A stretch of DNA of 64,000 bases from Onchidella celtica (taxonomy: Eukaryota > Mollusca > Gastropoda > Systellommatophora > Onchidiidae): contig OZ007570.1 in the NCBI GenBank assembly GCA_963931925.1, forward strand, positions 67,795,714 to 67,859,713, given 5' to 3'. The notes under the pieces were generated by a model. It did not search any database. It had not been told where the DNA came from and worked only from the letters and a program-made list of their open reading frames with translations. Each line of letters opens with the position of its first letter. Positions within the stretch are counted from its first letter, which is position 1. Shown here one piece after another: positions 1 to 10,539 of this stretch. Made by a program: the position numbers and the translations under genes.

Positions 1-60
1 TGTGAGGAAAAATGTAAACATTGTCTTTCTTTTCTCGGCTTGCTCAACTGCTGAACATCC

Positions 61-370
61 GCCATGCAAGCGATTTAGAGTAGAGATAAAAACAACATCT
101 CCTTGGTAACCAACTGACAAGTTAGGGCAGACATTAAGTACTATTATAGTCGCCATGGTAACAGGCTGGCAATCTGGAATATAAAAACTGCAATCCTCGA
201 CATGGTTATCAGTTAGCCATCTGGATTAGAGATTAAATACTGCAACCATCGCCATAGTAACCAGCAAGCAATCTGGAGTAGAGACTAAGAAATTAGTCGT
301 CATAAAAATGAGGAGACAATTTGGTGCAGAGATTAAATATGACTGTCTGCGTCCTAGTAACCAGCTTAAC
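61..370. repeat. Degenerate tandem array, ~50-bp period
   Basis: About six imperfect copies of a unit built around 'agtaaccagc', 'caatctgga' and 'gagattaaatactgcaa', with phases near 104, 155, 203, 256, 303 and 356. The array lies upstream of the LINE ORF1. It could be tandem promoter monomers in the LINE 5' UTR, as known for some L1 families, or an unrelated minisatellite; the sequence alone does not decide. Confidence 0.6.
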
Positions 371-940
371 TACGATATAGATGTACGAAAAAGAGGTCAA
401 CGTTTCCAAAATAATCAATATTTAATTAAATTATCGAAATTACTGAGTTCCTTATTATAACCGTTTGAAACAAGTTAAAGCTGACAATTTCAGCTAAACC
501 GGCCTCATCCATGTCTGATTTCTCAGCCCATACGGCAAATCTGTCATTTGGCGACAACTAACTACCTTATTTTGTGTAATGAGATTAGTTGAACTGATGG
601 TACGATTATCCATTTTCAACTTTAATAGCATATCAGACATTTTTGGTCTGTTAGATCCAGCTGTGAGAAAAATTGAAAGTCGGAAATTAATGAGAAAGAG
701 AGAACGGGTGGACTTCCGGTGAATGGCAGATCGACGTCGGTCGTGTCTAACTCTCTCTCCGCTTATCATAAGTGGCTGGGTAGCAGTTGTGTAGCGTGGT
801 GGTGAAATATTCTTGTTTGTGTGGATCACAATAGTAAGCGGTAAGATTTTGTGAGTCGTAAGGTAAGTTTTTGCTTTTCTTCCTTTCCTCTGCATTCAGT
901 AAACCCGTTCGTGTGTGAAACCCGGCTCCTAGGCTCAAAC
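371..940 (+). other. Candidate 5' UTR / leader of the LINE
   Basis: There is no supported gene here. The stretch precedes ORF1 of the LINE and may be its 5' untranslated region. I could not fix the 5' boundary: no copy of the sequence after the poly(A) tail was found upstream, so the target duplication, if any, may lie outside the window or have decayed. Confidence 0.35.
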
Positions 941-1933
941 ATGGCGTCCGCACGAGTTGTTCCGGCTTGTTTTATCCTGGACAAGGCTTTCGCCCCGGAC
1001 TCCAGTAAACCTATAGGGGGTCTAGAAATATGTAAAGCTTGCGAGGTAATCAGCGGGGAGGGTTTGATTCACCGAGCCCAGAAGATCTCTGGACTCTGGA
1101 GAATCTACCCTTTATCCTTAGACGCAAGGAGAACACTCATAATTGAAGGGATCGAATTAAGGGGGCAATCTATTACCGTCCTTGACAAGAACCCTTTTAT
1201 TGTAGCGGGTGGAGGAGAAAGGGCGACCACAAAACTGATCATTGGCAATGTGCCAATATCGGTCTCAAATAGCGAAATCGAGTGTACTCTTAAAAAGCTG
1301 GGGGTAACCGCAAGGTCGGGGATGAAAGATGAGAACTATAGAGATGAGCTAGGCGGACTGACGCGATTTAGGACTGGCAGGAGGTTTGTCTATATAGACC
1401 TGCCTGCATCTTCGCTTCCTAAGACAGCTAAAGTAGGCACTCAATTCCTGGCTTTTTTGTACTATAGGGAGCAGGAGCGAGAGGTAGTGAAGACAAAAGC
1501 AACAGGTTTGACACAAGGGGAGGGGGAGATGGAAAGAACGCAGAAAGACAACTCAGAGGACGAAAACAAAACAAAACAAAATGACACAGAGGTCGAGCCT
1601 GAGAATGAGAAGATAGGCATGTCATCTCATGACAAGGCTATTGAGCGAGCAAGAACAATGCTCACAAAAAAACAGAGTACACTCGACCTCTTTCGGGGAG
1701 GAGCGAGAAGACCGCGGTCGGCAGAAGGCCACAGTAAACGACAGCGAACCTCAAGCTTGGAGAGAGGAGGTGATAGGAGAAAAAAGGCTGAGAAAATACG
1801 CAGCGATAGAGAGAATGGTGGAGCGAGTGAGCGGGAGAGCGGGGGGAAAAATGTTAGGGCGGGGGAAGAACACACGAGTGAAAACACACTGAACAAAAAC
1901 ATTGACTGGTTTGAGCAGGCAGGCGAGACGTAG
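941..1933 (+). CDS. LINE ORF1 protein, RNA-binding (330 aa)
   Basis: I chose the ATG at 941 (context aaacATGg, good Kozak); the frame is open from 851 but no earlier ATG occurs. Residues ~100-160 (TKLIIGNVPISV... followed by RRFVYIDLP) resemble an RRM-like fold, as in L1/Tx1 ORF1 proteins that coat the LINE RNA in the ribonucleoprotein. The C-terminal third (~185-330) is very charged, rich in K/R/E, probably disordered and nucleic-acid binding. No CCHC zinc knuckle was seen. ORF1 is separated from ORF2 by 150 nt containing a TC microsatellite. The frame is intact. Identification rests on position before an L1-type ORF2 and on the RRM-like stretch. Confidence 0.7.
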   Translation: MASARVVPACFILDKAFAPDSSKPIGGLEICKACEVISGEGLIHRAQKISGLWRIYPLSLDARRTLIIEGIELRGQSITVLDKNPFIVAGGGERATTKLIIGNVPISVSNSEIECTLKKLGVTARSGMKDENYRDELGGLTRFRTGRRFVYIDLPASSLPKTAKVGTQFLAFLYYREQEREVVKTKATGLTQGEGEMERTQKDNSEDENKTKQNDTEVEPENEKIGMSSHDKAIERARTMLTKKQSTLDLFRGGARRPRSAEGHSKRQRTSSLERGGDRRKKAEKIRSDRENGGASERESGGKNVRAGEEHTSENTLNKNIDWFEQAGET

Positions 1934-2017
1934 TCTACTCGTCTTTGTGGTGTCTCTTGATTAACGGACTTGGCCTGTTCACGGACTTTGCCTCTCGGAC
2001 CTAGCGGACTTTGTCGT

Positions 2018-2018
2018 C

Positions 2019-2054
<36 letters not shown>

Positions 2055-2055
2055 C
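2018..2055 (+). repeat. (TC)n tract between LINE ORF1 and ORF2
   Basis: A pure pyrimidine microsatellite ends 29 nt before the ORF2 ATG. It sits in the inter-ORF spacer and may be a normal part of this family or expansion in this copy. Confidence 0.9.
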
Positions 2056-2083
2056 CTTTATCTGTATCTACTAGTCATTGTCT

Positions 2084-5000
2084 ATGAAGATTGTCTCCCT
2101 TAATTGTCGGGGCCTTCATAGGCAATTAAAACGCAGACTTTTATTTAAAACATTTTATCAATACGATATAATATGTCTACAAGAAACGTATGTTACTGAA
2201 GCGAAAGCTATTGAATGGATGAGAGAATGGACGGGTGAATTCTTCTTCTATCCAAGTACTAGTAGGAGTAAAGGCCAAATCATTCTAGTGAATAGAACAT
2301 TTATTATTGATAAATTAAAATTTCTGCCTTTTGATACACGATGTATCGGAATTGAATTTGAAAGGCATAATAAATTATACACGGTATTAAATTGTTACGG
2401 TCCAGCACAGCCGCAGCAGCGTGAGGGCTTTATAGAGGACCTAAGTAATATTGTCAGTGAGATAGGCCAGAGCAGTGTTATAGTATGTGGAGATTTTAAT
2501 ATGATTGTAAACAACGATTTAGATATAATTTCGGGCGCACCACACGGAAAGAAAGAAGTGGAATTATTCTCAAATTTTGTGGAAATGTGGGATTTATATG
2601 ATTGTTGGAGAGGTTTAAATAAAGAAACAAAAGAATTCACATGGTGTAGGAAAGAACCCTTTGTGGCTAGAAGACTAGATTACATTTTTTGCGATAAAGA
2701 ATTAGTATCATGTATAACAAATGTGGAAATTAAACATTTTCCGTCCACAGACCATCGTGCCGTTATCGTAGAAATTTTAGAACATAACTTCCCGAGAGGC
2801 CCCTCCAGGTGGCAATTCAACGCGTCATACATTAATAATGTCGATTTTATAAACCATATGAATGCATTTATATCCAGTTTCATAGCAGATGAGGAAAAGA
2901 ACGATCTGGATCACAGAACAATATGGGAACTGCTGAAAGCAGCAATTCAGACAGAATGTATGCAATACAGTAAGAGCAATCCTATAAAAAATCACAGAAG
3001 AGATAAACTGGAAGCAGAGGTAAATGCCATCTCCAAGCTTATTGCTCAGTTCCCGGGTGAAAGAAAACTGCAGGAGAAATACGAAAATATGAAAAAACAA
3101 TTAGAAATTGAACTATTAGCAAAAACGAAAGGAGCAATAATAAGATCCAGAGTGAAATGGACCGAAGAGGGAGAAAAAAACACCAAATTCTTTTTAAATC
3201 TGGAAAAGGCCAGGGGAATATGTAATACAATAAAACAAGTTAAAAATGGGGATGGTGAAATAACAAGGGAACCGTTAAATATTCTTCGGGAAGCACAAAA
3301 ATATTATGAAAATCTCTACACTAAAGAAGCATCGGTGACGACGGTGGGCGATAAATTAGACACCTTCCTAGATGGTTTAGTGTATGACAGATTAGCTGAG
3401 GAAGACAAGGAAATGTGTGATCAGAACATTAGCGTGGAGGAAATGGGAAAAGCATTGAAAGGACTTAATAATGACTCAGCTCCCGGATCCGATGGGCTTA
3501 CGGCTTGCTTTTATAAGGTGTTTTGGCGGCTCTTAAAAAAACCGTTATATGATAGTTATATAGAATCGATAAAGCAGGGAGAATTGTCAGTTAGTCAGAG
3601 ACGCGGTATAATCACTATGATACACAAAGGCAACAACAGCAATAGGGAAGATCTAAACAATTGGCGACCAATAACACTAACAAATGTTGACTATAAAATC
3701 TTTACAAAGGTTTTGGCTTTGAGGTTGCAAAAAGTTATAAAAAGTATCGTACATGAAAATCAAAGTGGATTTGTTAAAGAGAGAACAATTACGTCACATA
3801 TTAGAATAATAGATGACGTCATAGATTACGTAAATAAAGAGGACATGGCAGGTTTGATTGTATCATTGGACTACCAAAAAGCCTTCGATACGGTGGATAA
3901 GGAAACAATATTGGTAGCCCTTGAAAGATTTAATTTTGGTCCAAAATTCATTCATAACATACAAACGATTTTAACAAACACGCAGAGCTCAGTAAAGAAT
4001 GGTGGGTGGCTATCTAAATGGTTTAAGGTAGAGCGAGGTGTTCGGCAGGGATGTTGTGTTAGTCCTCTACTTTTTATCTTAGTGGTAGAAATACTAGCGA
4101 TAAAACTTAGGTATAATGAAGAGATAAAGGGAATTATGAGTGAAGGAGTGGTAACAGATACGCTTAAACTTTTGCAGTACGCAGATTTACATGACGCTAC
4201 TGATAAAAGATAAAACAGATCTATCCAACGCATTGAAAATTATTGAGCAGTTTTCAGACATCTCGGGGCTAAAGCTTAATAGAAATAAATCAGTGGGAAT
4301 GTGGGTGGGAAGTAATAAACAAAGGGAGGAAAGAGGGGAAGGAATAACGTGGGTAGAAAAGGGAGGTAACATAAAAATACTTGGGATATACTTCAATGCT
4401 ACGGTCGAGGCATCTAATATTTCACAAAATTGGATGGAAAAAATAAACAGCATTAAAAATCTGATTCCTAGATGGTCCAAAAGAAATCTGTCGATATATG
4501 GAAAGAGTATAATAGCAAAAACTTTTTTACTATCAAAACTAAACTATGTTATTCAGGCCCTATCCCTACCCCAGGAAACTCTGGCTGAAATAGATCGAAT
4601 CATATTCAAGTTTTTGTGGCAAAAAAAGTATTCAAATAAAAGAGCTTTTGAAAAAATCAAACGGAACACTTTATGCAGAGAACCAAACGAGGGAGGTTTA
4701 GGAGTAATCAGTATAAAGGATCAGCAAAATGTCTTTCTCATAAAATGGTTTAAAGAGATATGCTTACAAAAGCCACATCTAAAAACAGGAGTAAAATTAG
4801 CCAGTCATTTTTGCAAAAAGCTGGTAAGCTTGCCTTACTTAACCACGTCAGATATTAAAGCGAGAGAAGTAAAACAAGTTGGTACAATAAACTCGATTTT
4901 TTGGCAGAATGTAATTAAAACATGGCTAGATTTAGAAAAAAGGGATAAGGAAAATGAAAACGATACTGCTCCAAATAGGCTAGGCCGGCAACCGCTATTC

Positions 5001-5849
5001 AACAACAATAATATTAGATATAGAAATAAGCCACTGTGGATAGAAAAATGGGTCAGAGGGGGAATTAAATATCTGTATCAAATGTTTAGTGTAAATAAAT
5101 GGAAAACCCTGCAAGACATTGCTGGGATAATCGGACATTACCCTGGTATCCATTTTGATTATTGGGCAGTTACAAATGCTGTTAAAAAAGAATGGAAGGA
5201 AATTTTTGTACAAACCAGAACGGAGGACAGACCTCCTCTGCATAATATAGAAGATGAGACAGATGAAAATGTAAAAGATATCTTTAAACTAACGAATAAA
5301 GAAATTAGAGAGAAACTAATAAATAACAAAAACGCCACGATCTGTAGCTTGGGTTTCTGGAAACGAAAATACAATGTCGATATATATCCTTATTTTGAAA
5401 GCGGGTTTAGAGCCTGCAAAGAAACAAGATTGAGGCTCTTACATTTTAAAATCCTACACAATATTTACCCAACCAATATTCTCTTACATAAAATGAAAAT
5501 AAAGGAAAGTAATAAATGCGAGCACTGTAAGACGCCTGATTTTATAGAACATTTCTTTTTCTATTGCAGTAAATTGAAAGACTATTGGCCTTATGTGGCC
5601 CAGTATATTTTGAATAAAACCGGTAAAAGAATTGAAATAAATGAGAAAATTGCACTTTTTGGAATAATACGTGGGGACTTGGACTATACTGTAAATCAAA
5701 ATATTATTGATGATATTAACTTTGTACTATTAGTTGCTAAAATGTGTATCGGTAAAATAAAATATGGCAAATCAATAAATCTTAAATTTGCATTTGAGAC
5801 AGAAATGCAGGTAAGGGAAAAATATCTGAAGGTATGTCCGAATAAATAA
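2084..5849 (+). pseudogene. LINE ORF2: endonuclease-reverse transcriptase, frameshifted
   Basis: ORF2 starts at ATG 2084 (MKIVSLNCRGL). Residues 1-235 form an APE-type endonuclease: LNCRG, QET, CGDFNM (~135), RLDYIF, and TDHRAV near 220. RT follows at ~440-760: PGSDGL (~466), NWRPITL, LDYQKAFD motif A (~595), GVRQGCCVSPLL (~652), then LLQYAD (~698). At 4187-4190 four bases (ttac) stand where three are expected for the second Asp of YADD, so the first frame stops at 4211-4213 while the protein continues in the +1-shifted frame from ATG 4191 to 5849. The remaining part holds the thumb region and a CEHC...H...C motif (5518-5570) typical of L1 ORF2 ends. The shift may be a mutation or assembly error. 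Function: nicks target DNA and primes reverse transcription of the element RNA. Confidence 0.85.
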
Positions 5850-5917
5850 TCAGAGAATGCAAGGACGATTGAAAAGTGTGGAGAATGTGTAAATGAAGTA
5901 AGAGTCAAATGAAAACA

Positions 5918-5951
5918 AATAAACTTTAAAAAAAAAAAAAAAAAAAAAAAA
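5918..5951 (+). terminator. LINE polyadenylation signal and poly(A) tail
   Basis: AATAAA at 5918-5923 is followed by a run of 24 A at 5928-5951, which marks the 3' end of the LINE. Confidence 0.85.
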
Positions 5952-7801
5952 GGGCAATGACGAAAAGATGAAAATGCAAAAACTAGAACATTCCAAAGTG
6001 CATGAAGTAAAGTATAATTGGTATACGGCCGTATATTGCTATTATTATTATTCTGTTATTGGCAATATATTATTACCATCTAGTACAATAATTGATTGTC
6101 GTGTCGCATCTGGCTGATAATAACCTATTTATTTATTTATTTATCCTTATTTTTATCTCGTTTTCTTTCTTCTTTGTTTTTATCTTACTTGCCTTTGTAT
6201 TTGTTGAGATGTTTATACATTATATCGTTATTATTTAATTATAGCTGCTTTTCATGTACTCGTAATAATTTGTAAATGAAGGATCCACTCAGTTTTTTTT
6301 TTTGTTTTTTGCTGTTGAAAATGAATTGTAAAAACTGTCAGCTGATAATGAAAAGACCAAAATGGTTCGAGAACAGCCGACAACACAGAATTCAGCAACT
6401 GACAATTCTGGGAGATAAAAGACTGCAATTGGGTCCGATCCTCAGAATAGTCCTTATAGACAGCCATGTATTTATTTGCTGGACTATTATCAGGTCATAC
6501 GTACTTCATACTTATCTATTTATTCATTTAACCAGCCACTTTGAACTAGACTTCTCTACATGTTTATTTGCTTTATATGGATACCTTCTTAAAGTAGGTT
6601 TTTTTGTTGCTGTTTTTTTTTGGTTTTTTTTTCAAATTTCCGTAAATTTTAAAAAATATACCAGACCTATTAAGTGATCTCCAATCACTGAGTCATGCAC
6701 GAAATGAATGCATTGCATTTGAATCTGAGCCCAAAAAAAAAACAAAAAAGAGGAGAAAGAGAGAACGAAGGAAAGAGTAAAAGAGAGAGAGGGAAAGAGA
6801 AAACATATAGACTGTGAATAATCGACCTTAGTTCCAGGCAATCTTCCCACCCCCACCCCCCCCACCCCCCTATTTTTGTTCTCCACTTCCTTGTTTCTCT
6901 GTTCAGAGCGTGCATCTTGCCTTTTACGTCAGCCTTTTCCCATTACCTTTCTTTACCCTCTGAACAACCCAACCTTCTGTCCTCTTGTACCCTTACTAAT
7001 GATGACCATAATGAACCTTATGCTATGAGTATTGCGTGTGGTAGCGACCATTAGTTTTACCCAGAGGTTGGCAATACTGGCATGCCATAGAGCCAGAATG
7101 TACCCTAGTTTTATCCTGAGACTTGCACGTCCTTACTGTTTACGAGGAACTGGCATGGGAGAAAAGTGTCATTATACTTGGCAATCATCTGATGTTTACA
7201 GTATAGACTAGGCTATGGTATTTACTGGTACGAGTAACTGGTGACAGAAGAGACAATTATGTCTATCATTGTTGTATCTTATGTGGGTGATAACGACCCT
7301 GTTTATCAGTGCAAGAAAAAGACACGGTGTGCGGAACCGAATATCTCTAGAACCGAAATTGTCCATCGGAAATCACTCTGAAAAAATAAAAAGAAGCAGT
7401 ATCTAGGTCAGGTTACAAATTACACATATGTTGTTGCAAATTCTTGCCAACGTACTTTAGAGTAAATTGCTGTCTCAGTTTGTCTAGTGTAATATGTAAC
7501 CTTTTTTTAATTTGTTGTTTTTCACGATCACTTCAGGTCGTGTTCAGATATTGTTAGTGGACGGCGCTTACGTATCACTTTGACTTTGAACAAAATATTG
7601 TTCTGTTAAGTTTATCGTTCGACATGTCACTGGACATTTTGTACCATTTATTATCATTCTTATTTGCAAAATCAACAACATGTTTTTATTTTGTGTATGT
7701 GAGGGGGTGGGGTGGATGTGGGAAAGATAGAGAATAATCTTGGAGTAAATCTAGACCTAACTTGAAAATCGCCAAAATATGACAATTGTCTGTGTTTTCA
7801 G
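5952..7801. other. Non-coding, AT-rich; no gene recognised
   Basis: This stretch lies between the LINE tail and the first visible GTPase exon. It contains poly(T) runs (6290, 6615), a purine-rich patch (6728-6800) and a C-rich patch (6845-6875). I looked for a P-loop GxxxxGKS exon of the downstream GTPase and did not find one. Confidence 0.5.
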
Positions 7802-7929
7802 GAGTCAGGTCAGGAGTATAAAGAAGACCCCATCACGTGGGCAGATGGTTTCCTACTGGTCTTTTCTCTAACTGACGTCAGCAGCTACTCTGTTGTGCAG
7901 GGTCTGGTCGAGTCTCTCAGGAAAGCCAG
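7802..7929 (+). CDS. RASL11/RERG-like small GTPase, internal exon (G3 region)
   Basis: The 128-nt exon runs from acceptor 'ttttcag' (7795-7801) to donor 'gtgagg' (7930). It encodes 42 codons plus two bases, starting ESGQEYKEDP and continuing through WADGFLLVFSLTDVSSY to SLRKA. The SGQE is the end of the G3 box (DxxGQE in Ras), and WADGFLLVFSLTD aligns in order with the beta-4 strand of Ras-like proteins; the tryptophan and SY signature are closest to RASL11/RERG proteins. The exon before it must supply the DxxG aspartate, the P-loop and switch I. That exon was not found, so the gene is incomplete in this window. The protein is predicted to be a cytosolic GTP-binding protein; RASL11/RERG members often lack C-terminal prenylation. 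Confidence 0.85.
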
Positions 7930-8389
7930 GTGAGGAAATAGTCAGGATAACTGGGCTACGGGTCATCACATAAATGGCTGTAGGTAGAAAGCTTATTGTT
8001 ATTATAATATCGCCACGCTTATTCGCAGACGTCTGCGAATAAGATCAGAATCTTATTCGCAGATGGATTTTCTGTTTGTGATTTTTATTTAGGAAGAGCT
8101 CCTTATGCGTCACCTGACAACCTCCTCGGCGTAAAATGGCGTTCAGTCGAGTTATCGATGAAACTTTTACCAAAACATTTTTGATGGTGAGAGCTGTCTA
8201 TGGGATAAAAAATCGCCCAAGTACCATAACAAGCAGGCGAGAACCAAAGCCCTCTGAATTTTAGCGAGTGATAAAATTCTAGAAAGATCAGATTAACTTC
8301 ACATACATACATTGAAAAGCTGAAACGAACAATTCCTTCGCTCGACGAGTGAGAGGCCAACGCGGCCACCCGAGCGTCTATCTCAATCA

Positions 8390-8690
8390 CATGACCAAAA
8401 CAAACGATGCGCGTCACTTCTCATTCAGAAACGGACCAGAGTAAACAAACAGCGTGTCGAGAGGGAAATCAGTGGCCGTATGCATAATCAATGCGTAAAC
8501 TAAAGTAAATACGTTGACTGGTGTTAACGCAAGAAATGAATACAATTTCTCGTGTTAACACCAGTCAACGTATTTACTTTAGTTCACGCATTGATTATGC
8601 ATACGACCACGAAAGCCAGAAGGGTTCGTCCTCTGCCCCACATTCCTTTTTTTCTATTCCAAAACCTATCAGAACTAGACTCGCCTGCCG
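8390..8690. repeat. Partial copy of the foldback family seen complete at 55350-55639
   Basis: It shares segments such as 'caaacgatgcgc', 'tctcattcagaaa', 'cggaccag', 'gtaaacaaac', 'gaaagccag' and 'cattcctttttt' with the complete copy, in the same order. It is interrupted by the hairpin 8479-8603, which therefore inserted later. Confidence 0.6.
8479..8603. mobile_element. Near-perfect 125-bp hairpin (foldback MITE)
   Basis: The left arm starting tatgcataatcaatgcg is mirrored by the right arm ending cgcattgattatgcata, with one mismatch in the first 50 bp and a short central loop near 8541. The arms begin with TA and end with TA, compatible with a Tc1/mariner-like TA target, but this is inference. 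It sits inside a copy of another foldback family. Confidence 0.75.
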
Positions 8691-9260
8691 AGTTGGGGGG
8701 GGGGGGGGGGGCGTGAATTCGAGGCTCCGCAAGATCTGGGTGTTGTTTTTTTGTGACTTTTTTAACTGCGTCGTCGCCCCCCCCCCCCCCCTCACCCTGA
8801 TCATCGTTGCTTTGCTTCAGAGTATAAAATTGTGGCTAGGATTTTGAAAAATATTTTTTTACAATTTGTTTTAGATGAATTATTATTATTAGTCTAGCCA
8901 ATTTTGTCGGGTGTGAAATCACAGAGAAAGTCAGACAGAACAAATAAAAATGAATCAAACTTCCATGGAAACAAAAAATGTCATAAAATAAAACATGACA
9001 AATAGATCCAGTTTACCGTGGAGAGAGATGAGCTGTTCAATTTGCACTGACTAAAAGAAATCATTTACATGTTTAAAATTTGATTTTACATTTTTATTTC
9101 TGTCCCGTTCAGTGAACAGGAAAAAATAAAATGAACAGGAATACACTAGATCTAGTAACATTGATCAATTTCCCCACGACATCAATTTTGCAAAATCCTT
9201 TAAAAAAAAAAATGCTTTTTCCTAAAAATGAGCAATCCTAGGTTAAGAAAAAAGAAATAT

Positions 9261-9342
9261 GCTCCACCGTGGGTTTGAACCCAAGACCGGACCCATAGTC
9301 TCTGACTGATAACCGCGGATGCTAGCCATTTCGCCAACGCAG
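9261..9342 (-). repeat. tRNA-derived SINE head (minus strand)
   Basis: On the minus strand it reads as a tRNA-like segment with an A-box-like 'tggctagcatc' and a B-box 'gggttcaaaccc', ending in 'cacggtggagc'. It is not the same SINE family as at 17910. Lack of a clean cloverleaf argues against a functional tRNA gene. Confidence 0.5.
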
Positions 9343-9483
9343 ACTGCAGAATACAGGAGAACTTTCCCATAGTAGACATCACAAAATCAAGAAACCCCCC
9401 ATCTGCGAATAAGATTGGGATCTTATTCGCAGACGTCTGCGGTTAAGATGGGGGATCTTATTCGCAGACGTCTGTGAATAAGC

Positions 9484-10418
9484 ACTTCGTAATAATATAC
9501 CTTACCCGTGTCCACACGGCGTCATTAAAGTCAGGACTGGTGTCCATGGTATTTATTTACTGTAGACATGTGGTCCGCAGAGGTAATGTGTGGCCCAGCA
9601 GCTGAGGTGGTAGAGCATTTCGAGGGGTATTTGCCATATTGTTGTATGTGAAATTTTGCTGATTTTGAGGTTTTATCATGAAAGTGGTCCTCTCACTCCT
9701 AATTTCATTATATATAAGTGTCATTCCAATCGATTTAAAACTTGTCTAGATGTGTTTATGACGTAATATTTTATGCGTTTTAGCCCTTTTGTGGGCCAAA
9801 CTTCAGTCCTCATTTCTCGAGAAGTCTAAAATGCACATACAATTACATAGCAAATACCCGACGATTTGCTGGATATACGTCTACGAGAGGCTTCGATGTC
9901 AGTTTCTGTTTACATGCCATTTCTTTGGTCTTCTTCTATTTGCTTTATCACTTTTTCTGTCGTTTCTTTGCCTGTTACAACTGACACTTCCCTCTGTGTT
10001 ATTTGGAGTTAATGGTAAAGAATGTAGATCAAATTGAATGTGTTTAGTTTTCTGTAATACTTATGACTCTGATAATCTGATAATGTGGTAGAAGTGAGGT
10101 CGATGATGATAGTAAGTTGATGTTATTAATAACGGCGAAGGGAAAAGCATTATGAAGAGTGTCAGTATTGTAATGGATATAACGATATTGACGATGTTAA
10201 TCTTGGTGCTGGTTTTGATGGGTGAGATGGTGCTGCTACTGTTACCAATGATGACAATTATGATGAGGAAGAGGATGAAGAAAATGAAGGCGTAGATAAT
10301 GATATTGTCAGCTTTACTTTATGATTGGAGGTAGTGACGTCTCTCAGTCAGTTGCTGATTCCAGAAAATGTTTCTTGCGTAACTACGATGTAAATCTTTT
10401 ATAATGTTTTATGTACAG
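9484..10418. other. Intron sequence, no gene seen
   Basis: Rest of the GTPase intron. A short tRNA-like fragment ('gctgaggtggtagagca') is at about 9600. Otherwise only AT-rich sequence with a GA/GAT-rich patch near 10200-10300. Confidence 0.5.
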
Positions 10419-10539
10419 AGATGACGAGCGATTGCCCATCCTTGTCGCGGCCAACAAGAGTGACCTGGTTCACCTGAGGGCGGTCAGTGTGGTGGACAGT
10501 GAAGCCTGGACGCTTGACCAGGGATGTCTGTTTGCAGAG
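10419..10539 (+). CDS. RASL11/RERG-like small GTPase, internal exon (G4 box)
   Basis: The 121-nt exon lies between acceptor 'tgtacag' (10412-10418) and donor 'gtaggt' (10540). Its first base completes the AGA codon split with the previous exon, giving RDDERLPILVAANKSDL. NKSD is the G4 (NKxD) guanine-specificity box, preceded by a hydrophobic beta-5 strand LPILVAA. The exon ends phase 0 at GCLFAE, which continues directly into VSASEDPES of the next coding exon. Order, spacing and hydrophobic pattern match Ras-family proteins; VVVANKADLLH is the corresponding region in RASL11. Alternative tissue-specific exons cannot be excluded. Confidence 0.88.

Larger units (their letters stand above)
941..5951 (+). 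mobile_element. L1/Tx1-like non-LTR retrotransposon (LINE)
   Basis: Two ORFs in the order ORF1 (RRM-like, basic) then ORF2 (endonuclease, reverse transcriptase, C-terminal CCHC), followed by an AATAAA signal and a 24-nt poly(A) tail. The APE-type endonuclease at the ORF2 N-terminus, the lack of an RNase H domain and the CX2C-X7-H-X4-C motif near the C-terminus fit the L1/Tx1 group. The element is essentially full length in coding content but ORF2 carries one frameshift, so this copy is probably not autonomous as assembled. Start is given at the ORF1 ATG because the 5' boundary is unclear. Confidence 0.85.
8017..9483. mobile_element. Transposon-like element with palindromic inverted ends, inside the GTPase intron
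   Basis: Both ends carry CTTATTCGCAGACGTC-type palindromes in mirrored arrangement: 8017-8066 on the left and 9401-9483 on the right (three motif copies on the right). The motif itself is a near-perfect palindrome around GACGTC. Internal sequence has no transposase ORF, so the element would be non-autonomous. It contains a foldback, a hairpin and a tRNA-like segment. No clear target duplication was seen. The alternative is two independent insertions of a palindromic repeat. Confidence 0.55.
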
